The notes: generated by a model from the letters alone, not told the origin. A stretch of DNA of 64,000 bases from Aurantibacter sp034110465 (GCA_034110465.1 JAWUZD010000009.1:332372-396371), one strand, 5' to 3'; shown: positions 43,309-54,595, numbered from the stretch's first letter. A program made the numbers and translations.

Positions 43309-44229
43309 ATGACTAATGCTTCAACATATTCGCAATTAATAAAGAAAGAAGCCAAACGGTTAGGTTTTTTGTCTTGCGGAATAAGTAAAGCAGACTTCTT
43401 AGAAACCGAAGCACCAAGATTAGAAAAATGGTTAAAAAATAATAGCCACGGAGAAATGGCTTATATGGAAAATCATTTCGATAAGCGTTTGGATCCTACC
43501 AAATTAGTTCCCGATTCTAAATCGGTTATATCATTACTACTAAATTATTATCCCAAAGAAACTCAAGTAGAAGATTCTTATAAAATATCTAAATACGCTT
43601 ATGGTAAGGATTATCACGACGTTATTAAATCTAAATTAAAAGAACTTCATCATTTTATCGAAACCGAAATAGGCGAAGTGTCGGGAAGAGCTTTTGTAGA
43701 TTCTGCTCCAGTTTTAGATAAAGCATGGGCTGCAAAATCAGGTCTGGGTTGGATTGGTAAAAACTCAAACTTAATTACTCAAAAGGTTGGTTCTTTTTAT
43801 TTTATAGCAGAACTAATAATAGATTTAGATTTAGAATATGATTATGTAGCAACAGATCATTGTGGAACCTGCACGGCTTGTATAGATGCTTGCCCTACAC
43901 AAGCAATTACAGAACCATATGTTGTAGATGGCAGTAAATGCATTTCTTACTTCACCATAGAGTTGAAAGATCAATTACCTGAAACTATGAAAGGCAAGTT
44001 TGATGATTGGATGTTTGGTTGCGACATCTGTCAAGATGTTTGTCCTTGGAATAAATTCTCAAAACCACATTCCGAGCCACTTTTTAATCCAAACCCAGAG
44101 CTATTAAGTTTAACAAAAAAAGATTGGGATGAGATAACTGAAGATGTTTTTACAAAAGTATTTCAAAAATCTGCAGTAAAGCGGACTAAATTTTCAGGGT
44201 TGAATAGAAATATAAAATTTCTTAAATAG
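43309..44229 (+). CDS. queG: Epoxyqueuosine reductase QueG
   Basis: A 306-residue enzyme for the last step of queuosine biosynthesis in tRNA, using cobalamin and two [4Fe-4S] clusters. The cluster motifs are CGTCTACIDACPTQAI and CDICQDVCPWNKF, and SGLGWIGKN is the family signature near the cobalamin site. Size is shorter than E. coli QueG (379), as the C-terminal HEAT repeats are absent, which is common in Bacteroidota. It is a solitary gene behind the structured element. Confidence 0.93.
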   Translation: MTNASTYSQLIKKEAKRLGFLSCGISKADFLETEAPRLEKWLKNNSHGEMAYMENHFDKRLDPTKLVPDSKSVISLLLNYYPKETQVEDSYKISKYAYGKDYHDVIKSKLKELHHFIETEIGEVSGRAFVDSAPVLDKAWAAKSGLGWIGKNSNLITQKVGSFYFIAELIIDLDLEYDYVATDHCGTCTACIDACPTQAITEPYVVDGSKCISYFTIELKDQLPETMKGKFDDWMFGCDICQDVCPWNKFSKPHSEPLFNPNPELLSLTKKDWDEITEDVFTKVFQKSAVKRTKFSGLNRNIKFLK

Positions 44230-44284
44230 TGTTTTCTGTTCAGCTATAAATAACATTTTTCTATGTACTAAAATTTGAATCACT

Positions 44285-44292
44285 TACATTTG
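44285..44292 (+). promoter_or_regulatory. Promoter -7 element TACATTTG of maeB
   Basis: Exact TAnnTTTG match 54 bases before the maeB ATG. No clear -33 element. Confidence 0.45.
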
Positions 44293-44345
44293 TAGGTCAA
44301 AATTAGAAATTAAAAAGGTAATTCACCTTTTAAAAATATAGTGTT

Positions 44346-46652
44346 ATGAGCAAGTCAAGTAGAAGAAGAGAAGCCTTAGTTTATCACGCAAAACCAACTC
44401 CAGGAAAAATTAAAGTTGTTCCTACAAAAAAATATGCAACACAACGTGATTTAGCATTAGCGTATTCACCAGGAGTTGCAGAGCCATGTTTAGAAATAGC
44501 AAAAGATGTTAATAATGTCTATAAATATACAGCTAAAGGTAATTTAGTTGCCGTAATAACAAATGGTACCGCAGTTTTAGGACTTGGTAATATAGGTCCA
44601 GAAGCCTCAAAACCGGTTATGGAAGGTAAAGGTTTGTTGTTTAAGATTTTTGCAGATATAGATGTATTCGATATAGAAATTGGAACAGAAAATATAGAAG
44701 AATTTATTGCTACAGTAAAAAATATAGCACCAACTTTTGGAGGAATAAATCTAGAAGATATCAAAGCACCAGAGGCTTTTGAAATTGAGCGTAGACTAAA
44801 AGAAGAGTTAGATATTCCAGTAATGCATGACGATCAGCATGGAACAGCAATTATTTCATCAGCAGCATTATTAAATGCTTTAGAGATAGCAGAAAAAGAT
44901 ATCTCAAAAGTAAAGGTCGTTGTTTCTGGAGCAGGTTCTGCAGCTATGGCTTGTATATCGCTTTACGAAAAATTAGGTGTTAAACCAGGTAATATCATAA
45001 TGTTCGATGTTAATGGTGTACTTCATAAAGGAAGAACGGATTTAACTGAAAGACAAATGTATTTTGCAACCAAAAAACATTACAAAAACTTAGCAGAAGC
45101 AATGTTTGAAGCGGATGTTTTTCTAGGTTTATCTGTCGGTAATATTGTAAATGCTAAGATGTTACAATCTATGGCTAATAATCCTATCGTTTTTGCTTTG
45201 GCAAACCCAACACCAGAAGTTGATTACGAAATTGCAATTGGTGCTCGAGAAGATATTATTATGGCAACTGGACGAAGTGATAATCCTAATCAAGTTAATA
45301 ATGTTTTAGGGTTTCCTTTTATTTTTCGTGGTGCATTAGATGTAAGAGCAACAAAAATTAATGAAGAAATGAAAATGGCAGCAGTAAAAGCTTTAGCACA
45401 ATTGGCTAAAGAACCTGTGCCAGAACAAGTAAATATAGCATATGGCGAGACCAGATTAACTTTTGGTAAAGATTATATAATTCCAAAACCCTTTGATCCA
45501 AGATTAATTGCAGAATTGCCACCAGCAGTAGCAAAAGCAGCATATGAAAGTGGTGTAGCGAAAGAGCCAATTGAAGATTACGATAAGTATAAAGAGGAAT
45601 TATTAAAACGTTTAGGTTCAGATAATAAATTAGTTCGTTTATTATTAAATAGAGCAAAAATAGACCCAAAACGTGTGATTTTTACAGAAGCAGATCATTT
45701 AGATGTTTTAAAAGCAGCACAAGTTGCATATGAAGAAGGTATTGCAATTCCAATTTTGTTAGGACGAAGAGATGTTATTGAGAAGTTAAAAGAAGAAATT
45801 GAATTTGATGCAGACGTTTTAATTATTGATCCAAAATCCGATGAAGAATCAGAACGTTTAGAGCGTTACGCAAAAGAATATTGGAAACAGCGCGAACGTA
45901 AAGGGATTAGTTTATTTGCGGCGCAAAAGCGAATGAGAGAAAGAAATTATTTTGCTGCAATGATGGTGAATGAAGGTGATGCAGATGCGTTAATTTCAGG
46001 ATACTCTCAAAGTTATCCAATGGTTGTTAAACCAATGTTAGAGGTTATTGGTATGGCTCCAGGAGCTTCTAGAATAGCTACAGCTAATGTTATGATGACA
46101 GAGCGAGGACCTTTGTTTTTAAGTGATACATCTATAAATATTGATCCAAATTCTAGAGATTTATCTCGTATTGCTTTAATGACTTCAAAAATTGTTAAAA
46201 TGTTTGGAGTGGAGCCAGTAATGGCTATGATTTCATATTCTAATTTTGGATCATCTAAACATGCACAAGCATCTAAAGTAACAGAAGCAGTTGGTTTCCT
46301 TCATAAAAATTATCCAGATTTAATTGTGGATGGAGAGTTACAAACCGATTTTGCCTTAAATAGCGAAATGCTTCAAGATATATTTCCATTTTCAAAATTA
46401 GCAGGTAAAAAAGTAAATACGTTGGTGTTTCCAAATTTAGATTCAGCTAACATTACTTATAAGTTATTAAAGGAATTAAATAAAGCAGAATCTATTGGTC
46501 CAATTATGATGGGAATGAAAAAACCAGTACATGTTTTACAGTTAGATGCAAGTGTAGATGAAATGGTAAATATGACTGCAATTGCGGTTGTAGATTCTCA
46601 ACAAAAAGAAAAATGGAGTAACGAACAAGAGATTAAAATGAATCAAATTTAA
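44346..46652 (+). CDS. maeB: NADP-dependent malic enzyme with phosphotransacetylase-like domain
   Basis: A 768-residue two-domain enzyme that decarboxylates malate to pyruvate. The N-terminal malic enzyme part (1 to about 430) has YSPGVAEPC, the metal-binding MHDDQHGTAI and the Rossmann glycine motif VVSGAGSAAMAC. The C-terminal part (about 435-768) resembles phosphotransacetylase (FTEADHLDVLKAAQ; DALISGYSQSYPM; MVKPMLEVIG) and in MaeB enzymes serves acetyl-CoA-responsive allosteric control rather than catalysis. Length is standard for the family. Confidence 0.95.
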   Translation: MSKSSRRREALVYHAKPTPGKIKVVPTKKYATQRDLALAYSPGVAEPCLEIAKDVNNVYKYTAKGNLVAVITNGTAVLGLGNIGPEASKPVMEGKGLLFKIFADIDVFDIEIGTENIEEFIATVKNIAPTFGGINLEDIKAPEAFEIERRLKEELDIPVMHDDQHGTAIISSAALLNALEIAEKDISKVKVVVSGAGSAAMACISLYEKLGVKPGNIIMFDVNGVLHKGRTDLTERQMYFATKKHYKNLAEAMFEADVFLGLSVGNIVNAKMLQSMANNPIVFALANPTPEVDYEIAIGAREDIIMATGRSDNPNQVNNVLGFPFIFRGALDVRATKINEEMKMAAVKALAQLAKEPVPEQVNIAYGETRLTFGKDYIIPKPFDPRLIAELPPAVAKAAYESGVAKEPIEDYDKYKEELLKRLGSDNKLVRLLLNRAKIDPKRVIFTEADHLDVLKAAQVAYEEGIAIPILLGRRDVIEKLKEEIEFDADVLIIDPKSDEESERLERYAKEYWKQRERKGISLFAAQKRMRERNYFAAMMVNEGDADALISGYSQSYPMVVKPMLEVIGMAPGASRIATANVMMTERGPLFLSDTSINIDPNSRDLSRIALMTSKIVKMFGVEPVMAMISYSNFGSSKHAQASKVTEAVGFLHKNYPDLIVDGELQTDFALNSEMLQDIFPFSKLAGKKVNTLVFPNLDSANITYKLLKELNKAESIGPIMMGMKKPVHVLQLDASVDEMVNMTAIAVVDSQQKEKWSNEQEIKMNQI

Positions 46653-46729
46653 TTATTTATAATCCATTTTAGAGTCCACTTTCAAAGTCAAAAAAAAAAT
46701 GTAGTTTTATAACTTCTTAAAACAACAAT

Positions 46730-47311
46730 ATGATTACGCATTTACAAGGCAAATTAGCAGAAAAAAACCCAACACATGTTGTTATAGATTGCAATGGTGT
46801 GGGCTATTTTGTAAATGTGTCTTTGCATACATTTTCAAATATACCAGAACAAGAAACAATAAAATTATTCACTTATTTACAGGTAAGAGAAGACTCACAT
46901 ACGTTATATGGTTTTTCTTCAATTGCGGAAAGAGAAATTTTTAAATTATTAATTTCTGTTTCGGGTATTGGAGCTAACACAGCTAGAACAATGTTATCAT
47001 CTTTAACTCCAAAACAGGTTAGAGAAGGCATTGCTTCAGAAGATGTGGCACTAATTCAATCCATTAAAGGTATTGGAATAAAAACAGCGCAACGTGTTAT
47101 AATAGATTTAAAAGATAAAGTTCTTAAAATTTACGATTTAGACGAAGTTTCTGTTAAAGCACGCAATACGAACAAAGATGAAGCGTTATCTGCTTTAGAA
47201 GTATTAGGTTTTAATAAAAAACAAGCAGATAAAGTACTTGATAAGATTGTAGTATCTGAGCCAGAAGCTACTGTAGAAATGCTAATTAAGTTAGCTTTAA
47301 AAAAATTATAA
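46730..47311 (+). CDS. ruvA: Holliday junction DNA helicase RuvA
   Basis: A 193-residue junction-binding subunit. It has the N-terminal OB fold (MITHLQGKLAEKNPTHVVIDCNGVGYFV), the central helix-hairpin-helix pair (LISVSGIGANTARTML; SIKGIGIKTAQRVIIDL) and the C-terminal RuvB-contacting helix bundle (EALSALEVLGFNKKQADKVL). Only 5 bases separate it from the sprA TTG start, a linkage often seen in flavobacteria. Confidence 0.97.
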   Translation: MITHLQGKLAEKNPTHVVIDCNGVGYFVNVSLHTFSNIPEQETIKLFTYLQVREDSHTLYGFSSIAEREIFKLLISVSGIGANTARTMLSSLTPKQVREGIASEDVALIQSIKGIGIKTAQRVIIDLKDKVLKIYDLDEVSVKARNTNKDEALSALEVLGFNKKQADKVLDKIVVSEPEATVEMLIKLALKKL

Positions 47312-47316
47312 TTATT

Positions 47317-50300
47317 TTGAGGTCAATAAAAGGTCATTTAAATAGACGTATAAAATTAGGTTGTGTATTAATTTTAGCATTATTAAGTATTTCTACTTTA
47401 CATGCGCAGGAGCCTACAGAAACAGAACAGGATTCCACTAAAACTACTTATAGTTTTAGTGAGCTAAGTTTGCCTAACCCACAAAGTATTGTTACAAAAT
47501 ACACATACGATCCTACAACGGATCGTTACATCTATTCTGAAACATTAGGTGATTTTAATATTAATTATCCAATAATATTAACACCAAAAGAGTTTCAAGC
47601 ACTTGTAGATAAGGAAAATCAAAAAAGTTACTACAAAGAGAAAATTGAAACTTTTGAAGGTAAAACAGAAGAAGCTAAAGAAAAACAAAAAAATCTATTA
47701 CCAGAGTTTTATGTTAAGTCTGGACTTTTTGAAACAATTTTTGGAGGAGACACTATAGAATTTATACCTCAAGGTTCTGTAGAAATAGATTTAGGTGTTT
47801 TATTTACAAAACAAGACAACCCTTCATTTTCACCAGAAAATAGAAGTAATTTCACGTTTGATTTTGATCAACGTATTAGTTTGAGTTTATTAGGAAAGGT
47901 TGGTACGCGTTTACAAGTGAATGCAAATTATGATACACAATCAACTTTCGATTTTCAAAATTTAATAAAACTAGAATATAATCCAACACTTGGAGGAGGA
48001 GAAGATTCTATACTTCAAAAATTAGAAGTTGGTAATGTAAGTATGCCTTTAAACACGTCTTTAATTACAGGCGCACAGAGTTTGTTTGGAGTAAAAGCAG
48101 AATTGCAATTTGGAAAAACAAGAATTACTGGTGTGTTTTCAGAGCAACGATCAGATACAAGATCTGTAACAGCTCAAGGTGGAGGAACTGTGGATGAATT
48201 TGAGTTTTTTGCAAGAGATTACGACGAAAACAGACACTTTTTCTTAGCGCAATACTTTAGAGATAATTATGATAAGGCATTAGAGAATTACCCATTTATT
48301 AATTCAAATGTTCAAATTACAAGAGCAGAGGTTTGGGTAACTAATAGAACAAATCAGATTGATAATGTTAGAAATCTTGTTGCATTACAGGATTTAGGAG
48401 AAACAGATAAAACCGAAAATGTTAACGTTATACCTAATACTGGTCCAGGAGCTTATCCAAATAACGCAAATAATCAGTTAAACCCAGAAAATATTGGAGG
48501 AGCTGGTTCTCAATTAAACAATAGTATTAGAGAAATTGCAACGGCAGATAATGGATTTAATTATACAGCAAACGAAGGAACAGATTATTCAAAATTAGAG
48601 AATGCAAGGCAATTAACGCTTAATCAAGATTATATTTTAGATACACAATTAGGTTATATATCTTTAAATCAACGCTTAAATAACGATGAGATTTTAGCTG
48701 TAGCATTTCAATATACAGTTGGCGGAACAGTTTATCAAGTTGGAGAGTTTGCTAATGATGGCGTTGCTGCTACCGATGTAGAAACAAATACGAATGGTGA
48801 TGTTACAAATGTAACAAATAATGCTTTAGTAGTTAAAATGTTAAAAAGTAGTATTACAAATGCAAATCAACGTATTTGGGACCTAATGATGAAAAATATC
48901 TATGATACAGGAGCTTATCAATTATCTCAAGAAGATTTTAGATTAAATATTTTTTATAACGAAGGTTCTCCTTTAAACTATATAAAACCAGTTTCAGGAA
49001 CTACTTTTCCTTTATTCGATATAAATAATACATCAGGAGATGTTTCTGATGATGTTCTTATAGAAGAATTAACGCTTTTAAAATTATTTAATTTTGATAG
49101 ATTGAATTTTAATAACGATCCTCAAACTAATGGAGATGGTTTTTTTGATTTTGTTCCAGGTGTAACAATCATAACCCAAAATGGAAAAATTGTATTTACA
49201 AAAGCAGAACCATTTGGTCGTTATTTATTTGATGTTTTAGATGATGATGGTGAGTTTAATAACGAATCAGATTATAATAATCCAATTAATTACAACCCTA
49301 ATCAGTCTAAGTATGTTTATGATGTTCTATACTCAAGTACAAAAACCGAAGCATTAGATCAAGCAGAAAAGAATAAGTTTTTATTAAAAGGTAAATATAA
49401 GGCTGAAGCAGGTGATGGAATTCCTATAGGTGGATTTAATATTCCACAAGGTTCTGTAAGAGTAACAGCTGGTGGACGTGTTTTAGTTGAAGGTGTAGAT
49501 TATACTGTAAATTATCAATTAGGTCGTGTAAATATTATAGATCCAGCCTTAAAAGCCTCAAATACTCCAATAGAGGTTTCAACAGAAAACAGTTCTGTTT
49601 TTGGGCAACAAACTAAGCGCTTTACAGGTCTTAATATTGAACACCAATTCAATAAAGATTTTTTATTAGGAGCAACTTATGTAAATCTAAATGAAAGACC
49701 AATAACACAAAAAGCAAATTATAACACAGAACCTATAAATAATACTATTATTGGTTTTAATGGTAATTACTCAACAGAGGTTCCATTTTTTACGCGTTTA
49801 GCTAATAAATTGCCTAACGTAGATACAGATGCACCATCTAATTTATCCGTAAGAGGAGAGTTTGCATACTTATTACCTGGAGCACCAAAAGGAACAGATT
49901 TTCAAGGTGAAATAACCACTTATATTGATGATTTTGAAGGTTCACAATCTGGAATAGATTTGAAAGCGCCATTATCGTGGAGTTTAGCGAGTAGACCTTT
50001 AAATCTAAATGGAACAACGGTTTTCGACGATAGTGGTATTGAAAATGGTTACGGTAGAGCATTGTTAAATTGGTATTCTATTGATCAGGTTTTTTATTCA
50101 GGAAATAGACCAAGTGGAATTTCCGATGAAGACGTTTCGGGTTATTTTACAAGTCGTGCTTTTCTAAATGAAATAACAACACAACAAGTTGCACAAGGTC
50201 AAACAGCCGTAATTAATACTCTAGATTTAACATATTACCCAGAAAAACGTGGTCCTTATAATTTTGAACCTGGTGCGGAAGACGGAATTTTAAATAACCC

Positions 50301-53300
50301 TAATAACAGCTGGGCTGGAATTACTAGACAAATAACATCATCAGATTTTGAGCAATCTAATGTAGAATACATAGAATTTTGGTTACAAGATCCTTTTCAG
50401 GAAGGAAATACAAATGGTGGAGAATTGTTAATTCATTTAGGTAATATTTCTGAAGATGTTTTAAAGGATGGACGTAAATTGTTCGAAAATGGACTGCCAG
50501 ATGATGGTAATGTTTCTTTATTGCCACTAACTGATTTTGGAACTGTAGTTCCGCAAAATCAATCTTTAATATATGCATTTGATTCCACAGGTGACCAAAG
50601 AATAAATCAAGATGTTGGTTTTGATGGTTATGATGATAAAGAAGAACAAGTTGTTTTTCCATCAGGTTTTCCAAGTGAAGATCCATCTGCAGATAATTAT
50701 ACATACTTTTTAAATACAGAAGGAAATGTTTTAGAGCGCTACCAAAAATATAATGGAGTAGATGGAAACTCTCCAGATACTTTTAGTGATACCAATAGAG
50801 GATCTACAGCAGAACCGGATGTGGAAGATGTGAATAGAGATAATACAATGAATACTATTGATAGTTATTTTGAGTATACATTAGATATTACGCCATTAAC
50901 TTTAGATGAAGATTTACCTTCATATAATCAATTTATAGTTAGCAAAAAAACATCGCAAAGAACAACTCCAAATGGAACAACTTTAAGTGTAGATTGGTAT
51001 CAATTTAGAATACCTGTTGAAGGAACACATGTAGAATCTGTTAATGGAATATCAGACTTAAGATCTATTCGATTTGCTAGATTAGCTATGACGAATTTCA
51101 CAGAACAAACCACTATGCGTTTTGGTACATTTGACTTAGTAAGAAGTGATTGGAGACGATTTGATTTATCGTTACAAGATGGAGATACTGATGCTACAGA
51201 TGATGGAACAGATTTTAGTATAGGAGTTGTAAGTAATCAAATAAATGGTGGAGATTATATATCACCTCCTGGAGTAGTGCCAGAACAATTAAACAATAAT
51301 AATACTATTATTGATCAAGACGAACAAGCGCTTGTGGTTAATGTCTGTGGATTAGAAGCCGAAGATTCTAGAGGTGTTTATAAGAATTTGGATGTGGATA
51401 TGCGTCAATACAAAAAGGTACGTATGTTTATGCATGCCAACTCTGTTGAAGCTAATACGCCTTTAAATAATGGTGAAATGATAGGTTTTATTCGTTTAGG
51501 AAACGATTTAACAGAGAATTATTACCAGATAGAACTGCCTTTAGTTGTAAGTCAAGGAATTACTACTGCTGAGGGATATTGGCCATTAGATAACGAGATA
51601 AACTTGTCATTAAGTGTTTTAGAGCAAATTAAAGCATTGAGTATAGGTAACACTAGTTTAGATGCAACATTTTATGATATTATAAATGAAGTTCCAGTTC
51701 CAATTACAGGTACAGAATTTCAAAATTATGCAATAGGTCAACATCGTGTAGCTATAAAAGGGAATCCTAACTTTGGAGCTGTTAGAAATTTAATGGTTGG
51801 TGTTAAAAATGGAACTACTGGAGATATTTGTGGTGAAGCCTGGTTTAATGAGTTGCGCTTAGCAGATATGGATAATAAAGGCGGTTGGGCTGCTATTTTG
51901 AGTATGGATACTAATTTTGCTGATTTTGCAAATATAAGTGCTTCAGGTAGAATGAGCACGGCTGGTTTTGGAGCTATTGACCAAGGACCAAATGAGCGTA
52001 GTAGAGAAGATATTAAGCAGTATGATGTAGTTACAAATATTAATTTAGGTCAATTATTACCAAAAAAATGGGGAATACAAGTGCCTTTTAATTATGGGCA
52101 AGGTGTAGAATTAATTACACCAGAATACGATCAACAATATCAAGATATACCATTACAAACGCGTATTGATAACGCAGAAACCTCCGAAGAAGCAGATATA
52201 ATTAGAGAGCAATCAGAAGATTTTACTAAAAGACAAAGTATTAATTTTATTGGTGTTAAAAAGAATAGGACAGGAGATTCTAAACCTCGTTTTTATGATG
52301 TAGAAAATTTAACGTTTAATTATTCATATAATAAAGAAATTCATCGAGACTTTGAGGTTGAAAACGCAGAAAATAAGCAGTTAAGAACAGGTGTTAATTA
52401 TGCCTATAATTTTCAGCCAATTTCTATAGAACCTTTCAAGAAAAATGATTCGTTATTCACTGGAAAATATTGGAAACTTCTTAAGGAGTTTAATATTAAT
52501 CCTATACCAGCTACTGTTTCGTTTAATACAGATTTTAATAGACAGTTTAATCGACAAAAATTTAGAGATTTAGAATTAGGAGCGGGAAACATACAGTTAG
52601 AAGAGCTGTTTAGAAGAAATTACACTTTTGATTATCAATACAATATAAACTGGAATCTTACCAAGGCTTTAAGTTTAAACTTTACGTCGTCTAATAATAA
52701 TATTGTTAGAAATTATTTTAAAGAAGGTTTAATTAGTGGAGAGCAAGATCCAGAATTAGGGGTTTGGGATGGTTTGTTAGATATTGGAGATCCTAATTTT
52801 AAATCACAGACACTTGGGGTTAATTATGAAATTCCAATACATAAAATACCTACTTTCGATTTCTTGAAGTCAACCTATAGTTACCAAGGAACGTTTCAAT
52901 GGCAAAAGGGATCTGATTTATTTGGAGATATTACAGCTTCAGATGGATTAAGTTACGACCTAGGAAATTCAATTTCTAACGGAAGTACACACAATCTTAA
53001 TTCATCCCTAGATATGAATAAGTTGTATAAGTACCTTGGAATTAAAAAAACTAGAATTTCGAATAAAAAAAGCTCACCAACACCAACACCAAAAGCAATG
53101 ACGATTCCTGGTCCAGGTGAAAAAGTTAATTCACCTATTGCTAAAGTTAAGAAAAAGGGATCTAAGTTGGGTAATTTTGGAATAGGAATACTAACAAGTA
53201 TAAAAAAAATACAGGTAAACTATTCTCAAAATAACGGGACCTATCTGCCAGGATATTTAAATACTCCCGGATTTTTAGGAACTTTAAAACCAACTATTGG

Positions 53301-54561
53301 TTATACGTTTGGTAGTCAAAGAGATGTTAGGAATTTAGCCGCTAGAAATGGTTGGTTAACTCAATTTCCAGAATTTAATCAGCAATATACTGTAAATCAA
53401 ACTAGACAACTAGATGTTTCAGCAAGTTTAGAACCGTTTAACGATTTTAAAATAGATATTATTGGTAATAGAACTTCTGCTAAGAGTTTTTCTGAAAACT
53501 ATGTAGTTAAAGATTTAGAGAACGACGGTTCATTAGAGTATCAATCTTTGACACCCAATGTTTCAGGTAATTATTCTATTTCTGTGTTTACACTACCAAC
53601 CGCATTTGGAGCAAGTGATGAAATTGGCTCACAAGCATTTAATGATTTTAGATCTAATCGATTAATAATTGCAAATCGTTTGGCTACAGAAAAAGGAATA
53701 GACATTTCAGATCCTAATAATTTAGATGCAGAAGGTTTTCCTAAAGGATTTGGTAAAAACAGTCAAGCCGTGCTATTGCCGGCATTTACAAGTGCTTATT
53801 CTGGTACTAATGCAGAAAAAACATCTCTTAATGCTTTTAGAGATGTGCCATTACCAAATTGGGATATTAAATATTCTGGTTTGATGAAATTAAAATGGTT
53901 TAAAAAACGTTTTAAAAGATTTTCTTTAACCCATGGATATAGATCTACTTATACTATTAGTCAGTTTAGAAACAACTTAAATTATGATGGTGTAGATTAT
54001 GCTATAGATTACAATTCTCAACCAACTGAAGATTTAGATCAATCAGGGAATTTTACAAACGAAACACTTTTTGGAAATGTTACTATTGCGGAATTATTTA
54101 CGCCACTAGTTCGTATAGATTTTGAAATGAAAAATTCTATAAAGATTCTTGCTGAGTTAAAAAAAGATAGATTATTATCTTTAAGTTTTGATAATAATTT
54201 ATTGACAGAGATTACAGGAAACGAGTATACGTTAGGTCTTGGTTATAGAATTAAGGATGTTACAATACGATCAAAAATGGCAGGCTCAAAAAAGAAAATT
54301 GTAAGCGATTTAAATCTAAAGGCAGATGTTTCTGTTAGAAATAATAAAACCATAGTGCGTTATTTAGATTTTGATAATAATCAAATTACAAATGGGCAAA
54401 CTATTTGGGGAGCAAGGTTTAATGCAGATTATTCTTTTAGTAAAAACCTTACTGGAATCTTTTACTTTGATTATACGTTCTCAGAATATGCTATATCAAC
54501 AGCATTTCCTCAAACAACAATTAGGTCAGGAATTACAATTAGATATAATTTTGGAAATTAA
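47317..54561 (+). CDS. sprA: Type IX secretion system outer membrane translocon SprA (Sov)
   Basis: A 2414-residue outer membrane protein, the very large single-chain barrel through which type IX cargo (adhesins such as SprB, surface enzymes) leaves the cell. The signal peptide ends at STLHAQ after about 31 residues. The opening FSELSLPNPQSIVTKYTYDPTTDRY and the final strand TIRSGITIRYNFGN are characteristic, as is the sheer length. The start is TTG at 47317; no ATG precedes the signal peptide in frame, and a later start would remove it. The gene follows ruvA at 5 bases. Other translocon parts (PorV, PlugA, GldKLMN) are not in the window. Confidence 0.95.
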   Translation: MRSIKGHLNRRIKLGCVLILALLSISTLHAQEPTETEQDSTKTTYSFSELSLPNPQSIVTKYTYDPTTDRYIYSETLGDFNINYPIILTPKEFQALVDKENQKSYYKEKIETFEGKTEEAKEKQKNLLPEFYVKSGLFETIFGGDTIEFIPQGSVEIDLGVLFTKQDNPSFSPENRSNFTFDFDQRISLSLLGKVGTRLQVNANYDTQSTFDFQNLIKLEYNPTLGGGEDSILQKLEVGNVSMPLNTSLITGAQSLFGVKAELQFGKTRITGVFSEQRSDTRSVTAQGGGTVDEFEFFARDYDENRHFFLAQYFRDNYDKALENYPFINSNVQITRAEVWVTNRTNQIDNVRNLVALQDLGETDKTENVNVIPNTGPGAYPNNANNQLNPENIGGAGSQLNNSIREIATADNGFNYTANEGTDYSKLENARQLTLNQDYILDTQLGYISLNQRLNNDEILAVAFQYTVGGTVYQVGEFANDGVAATDVETNTNGDVTNVTNNALVVKMLKSSITNANQRIWDLMMKNIYDTGAYQLSQEDFRLNIFYNEGSPLNYIKPVSGTTFPLFDINNTSGDVSDDVLIEELTLLKLFNFDRLNFNNDPQTNGDGFFDFVPGVTIITQNGKIVFTKAEPFGRYLFDVLDDDGEFNNESDYNNPINYNPNQSKYVYDVLYSSTKTEALDQAEKNKFLLKGKYKAEAGDGIPIGGFNIPQGSVRVTAGGRVLVEGVDYTVNYQLGRVNIIDPALKASNTPIEVSTENSSVFGQQTKRFTGLNIEHQFNKDFLLGATYVNLNERPITQKANYNTEPINNTIIGFNGNYSTEVPFFTRLANKLPNVDTDAPSNLSVRGEFAYLLPGAPKGTDFQGEITTYIDDFEGSQSGIDLKAPLSWSLASRPLNLNGTTVFDDSGIENGYGRALLNWYSIDQVFYSGNRPSGISDEDVSGYFTSRAFLNEITTQQVAQGQTAVINTLDLTYYPEKRGPYNFEPGAEDGILNNPNNSWAGITRQITSSDFEQSNVEYIEFWLQDPFQEGNTNGGELLIHLGNISEDVLKDGRKLFENGLPDDGNVSLLPLTDFGTVVPQNQSLIYAFDSTGDQRINQDVGFDGYDDKEEQVVFPSGFPSEDPSADNYTYFLNTEGNVLERYQKYNGVDGNSPDTFSDTNRGSTAEPDVEDVNRDNTMNTIDSYFEYTLDITPLTLDEDLPSYNQFIVSKKTSQRTTPNGTTLSVDWYQFRIPVEGTHVESVNGISDLRSIRFARLAMTNFTEQTTMRFGTFDLVRSDWRRFDLSLQDGDTDATDDGTDFSIGVVSNQINGGDYISPPGVVPEQLNNNNTIIDQDEQALVVNVCGLEAEDSRGVYKNLDVDMRQYKKVRMFMHANSVEANTPLNNGEMIGFIRLGNDLTENYYQIELPLVVSQGITTAEGYWPLDNEINLSLSVLEQIKALSIGNTSLDATFYDIINEVPVPITGTEFQNYAIGQHRVAIKGNPNFGAVRNLMVGVKNGTTGDICGEAWFNELRLADMDNKGGWAAILSMDTNFADFANISASGRMSTAGFGAIDQGPNERSREDIKQYDVVTNINLGQLLPKKWGIQVPFNYGQGVELITPEYDQQYQDIPLQTRIDNAETSEEADIIREQSEDFTKRQSINFIGVKKNRTGDSKPRFYDVENLTFNYSYNKEIHRDFEVENAENKQLRTGVNYAYNFQPISIEPFKKNDSLFTGKYWKLLKEFNINPIPATVSFNTDFNRQFNRQKFRDLELGAGNIQLEELFRRNYTFDYQYNINWNLTKALSLNFTSSNNNIVRNYFKEGLISGEQDPELGVWDGLLDIGDPNFKSQTLGVNYEIPIHKIPTFDFLKSTYSYQGTFQWQKGSDLFGDITASDGLSYDLGNSISNGSTHNLNSSLDMNKLYKYLGIKKTRISNKKSSPTPTPKAMTIPGPGEKVNSPIAKVKKKGSKLGNFGIGILTSIKKIQVNYSQNNGTYLPGYLNTPGFLGTLKPTIGYTFGSQRDVRNLAARNGWLTQFPEFNQQYTVNQTRQLDVSASLEPFNDFKIDIIGNRTSAKSFSENYVVKDLENDGSLEYQSLTPNVSGNYSISVFTLPTAFGASDEIGSQAFNDFRSNRLIIANRLATEKGIDISDPNNLDAEGFPKGFGKNSQAVLLPAFTSAYSGTNAEKTSLNAFRDVPLPNWDIKYSGLMKLKWFKKRFKRFSLTHGYRSTYTISQFRNNLNYDGVDYAIDYNSQPTEDLDQSGNFTNETLFGNVTIAELFTPLVRIDFEMKNSIKILAELKKDRLLSLSFDNNLLTEITGNEYTLGLGYRIKDVTIRSKMAGSKKKIVSDLNLKADVSVRNNKTIVRYLDFDNNQITNGQTIWGARFNADYSFSKNLTGIFYFDYTFSEYAISTAFPQTTIRSGITIRYNFGN

Positions 54562-54595
54562 ATCATCAATCTTATAATAATACAAATTGATTAAA

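Noticed and set aside
47317..54561. Possible gene fusion or repeat expansion in the very long frame
   Set aside because: Length and end motifs agree with SprA, which is normally about 2300-2500 residues.
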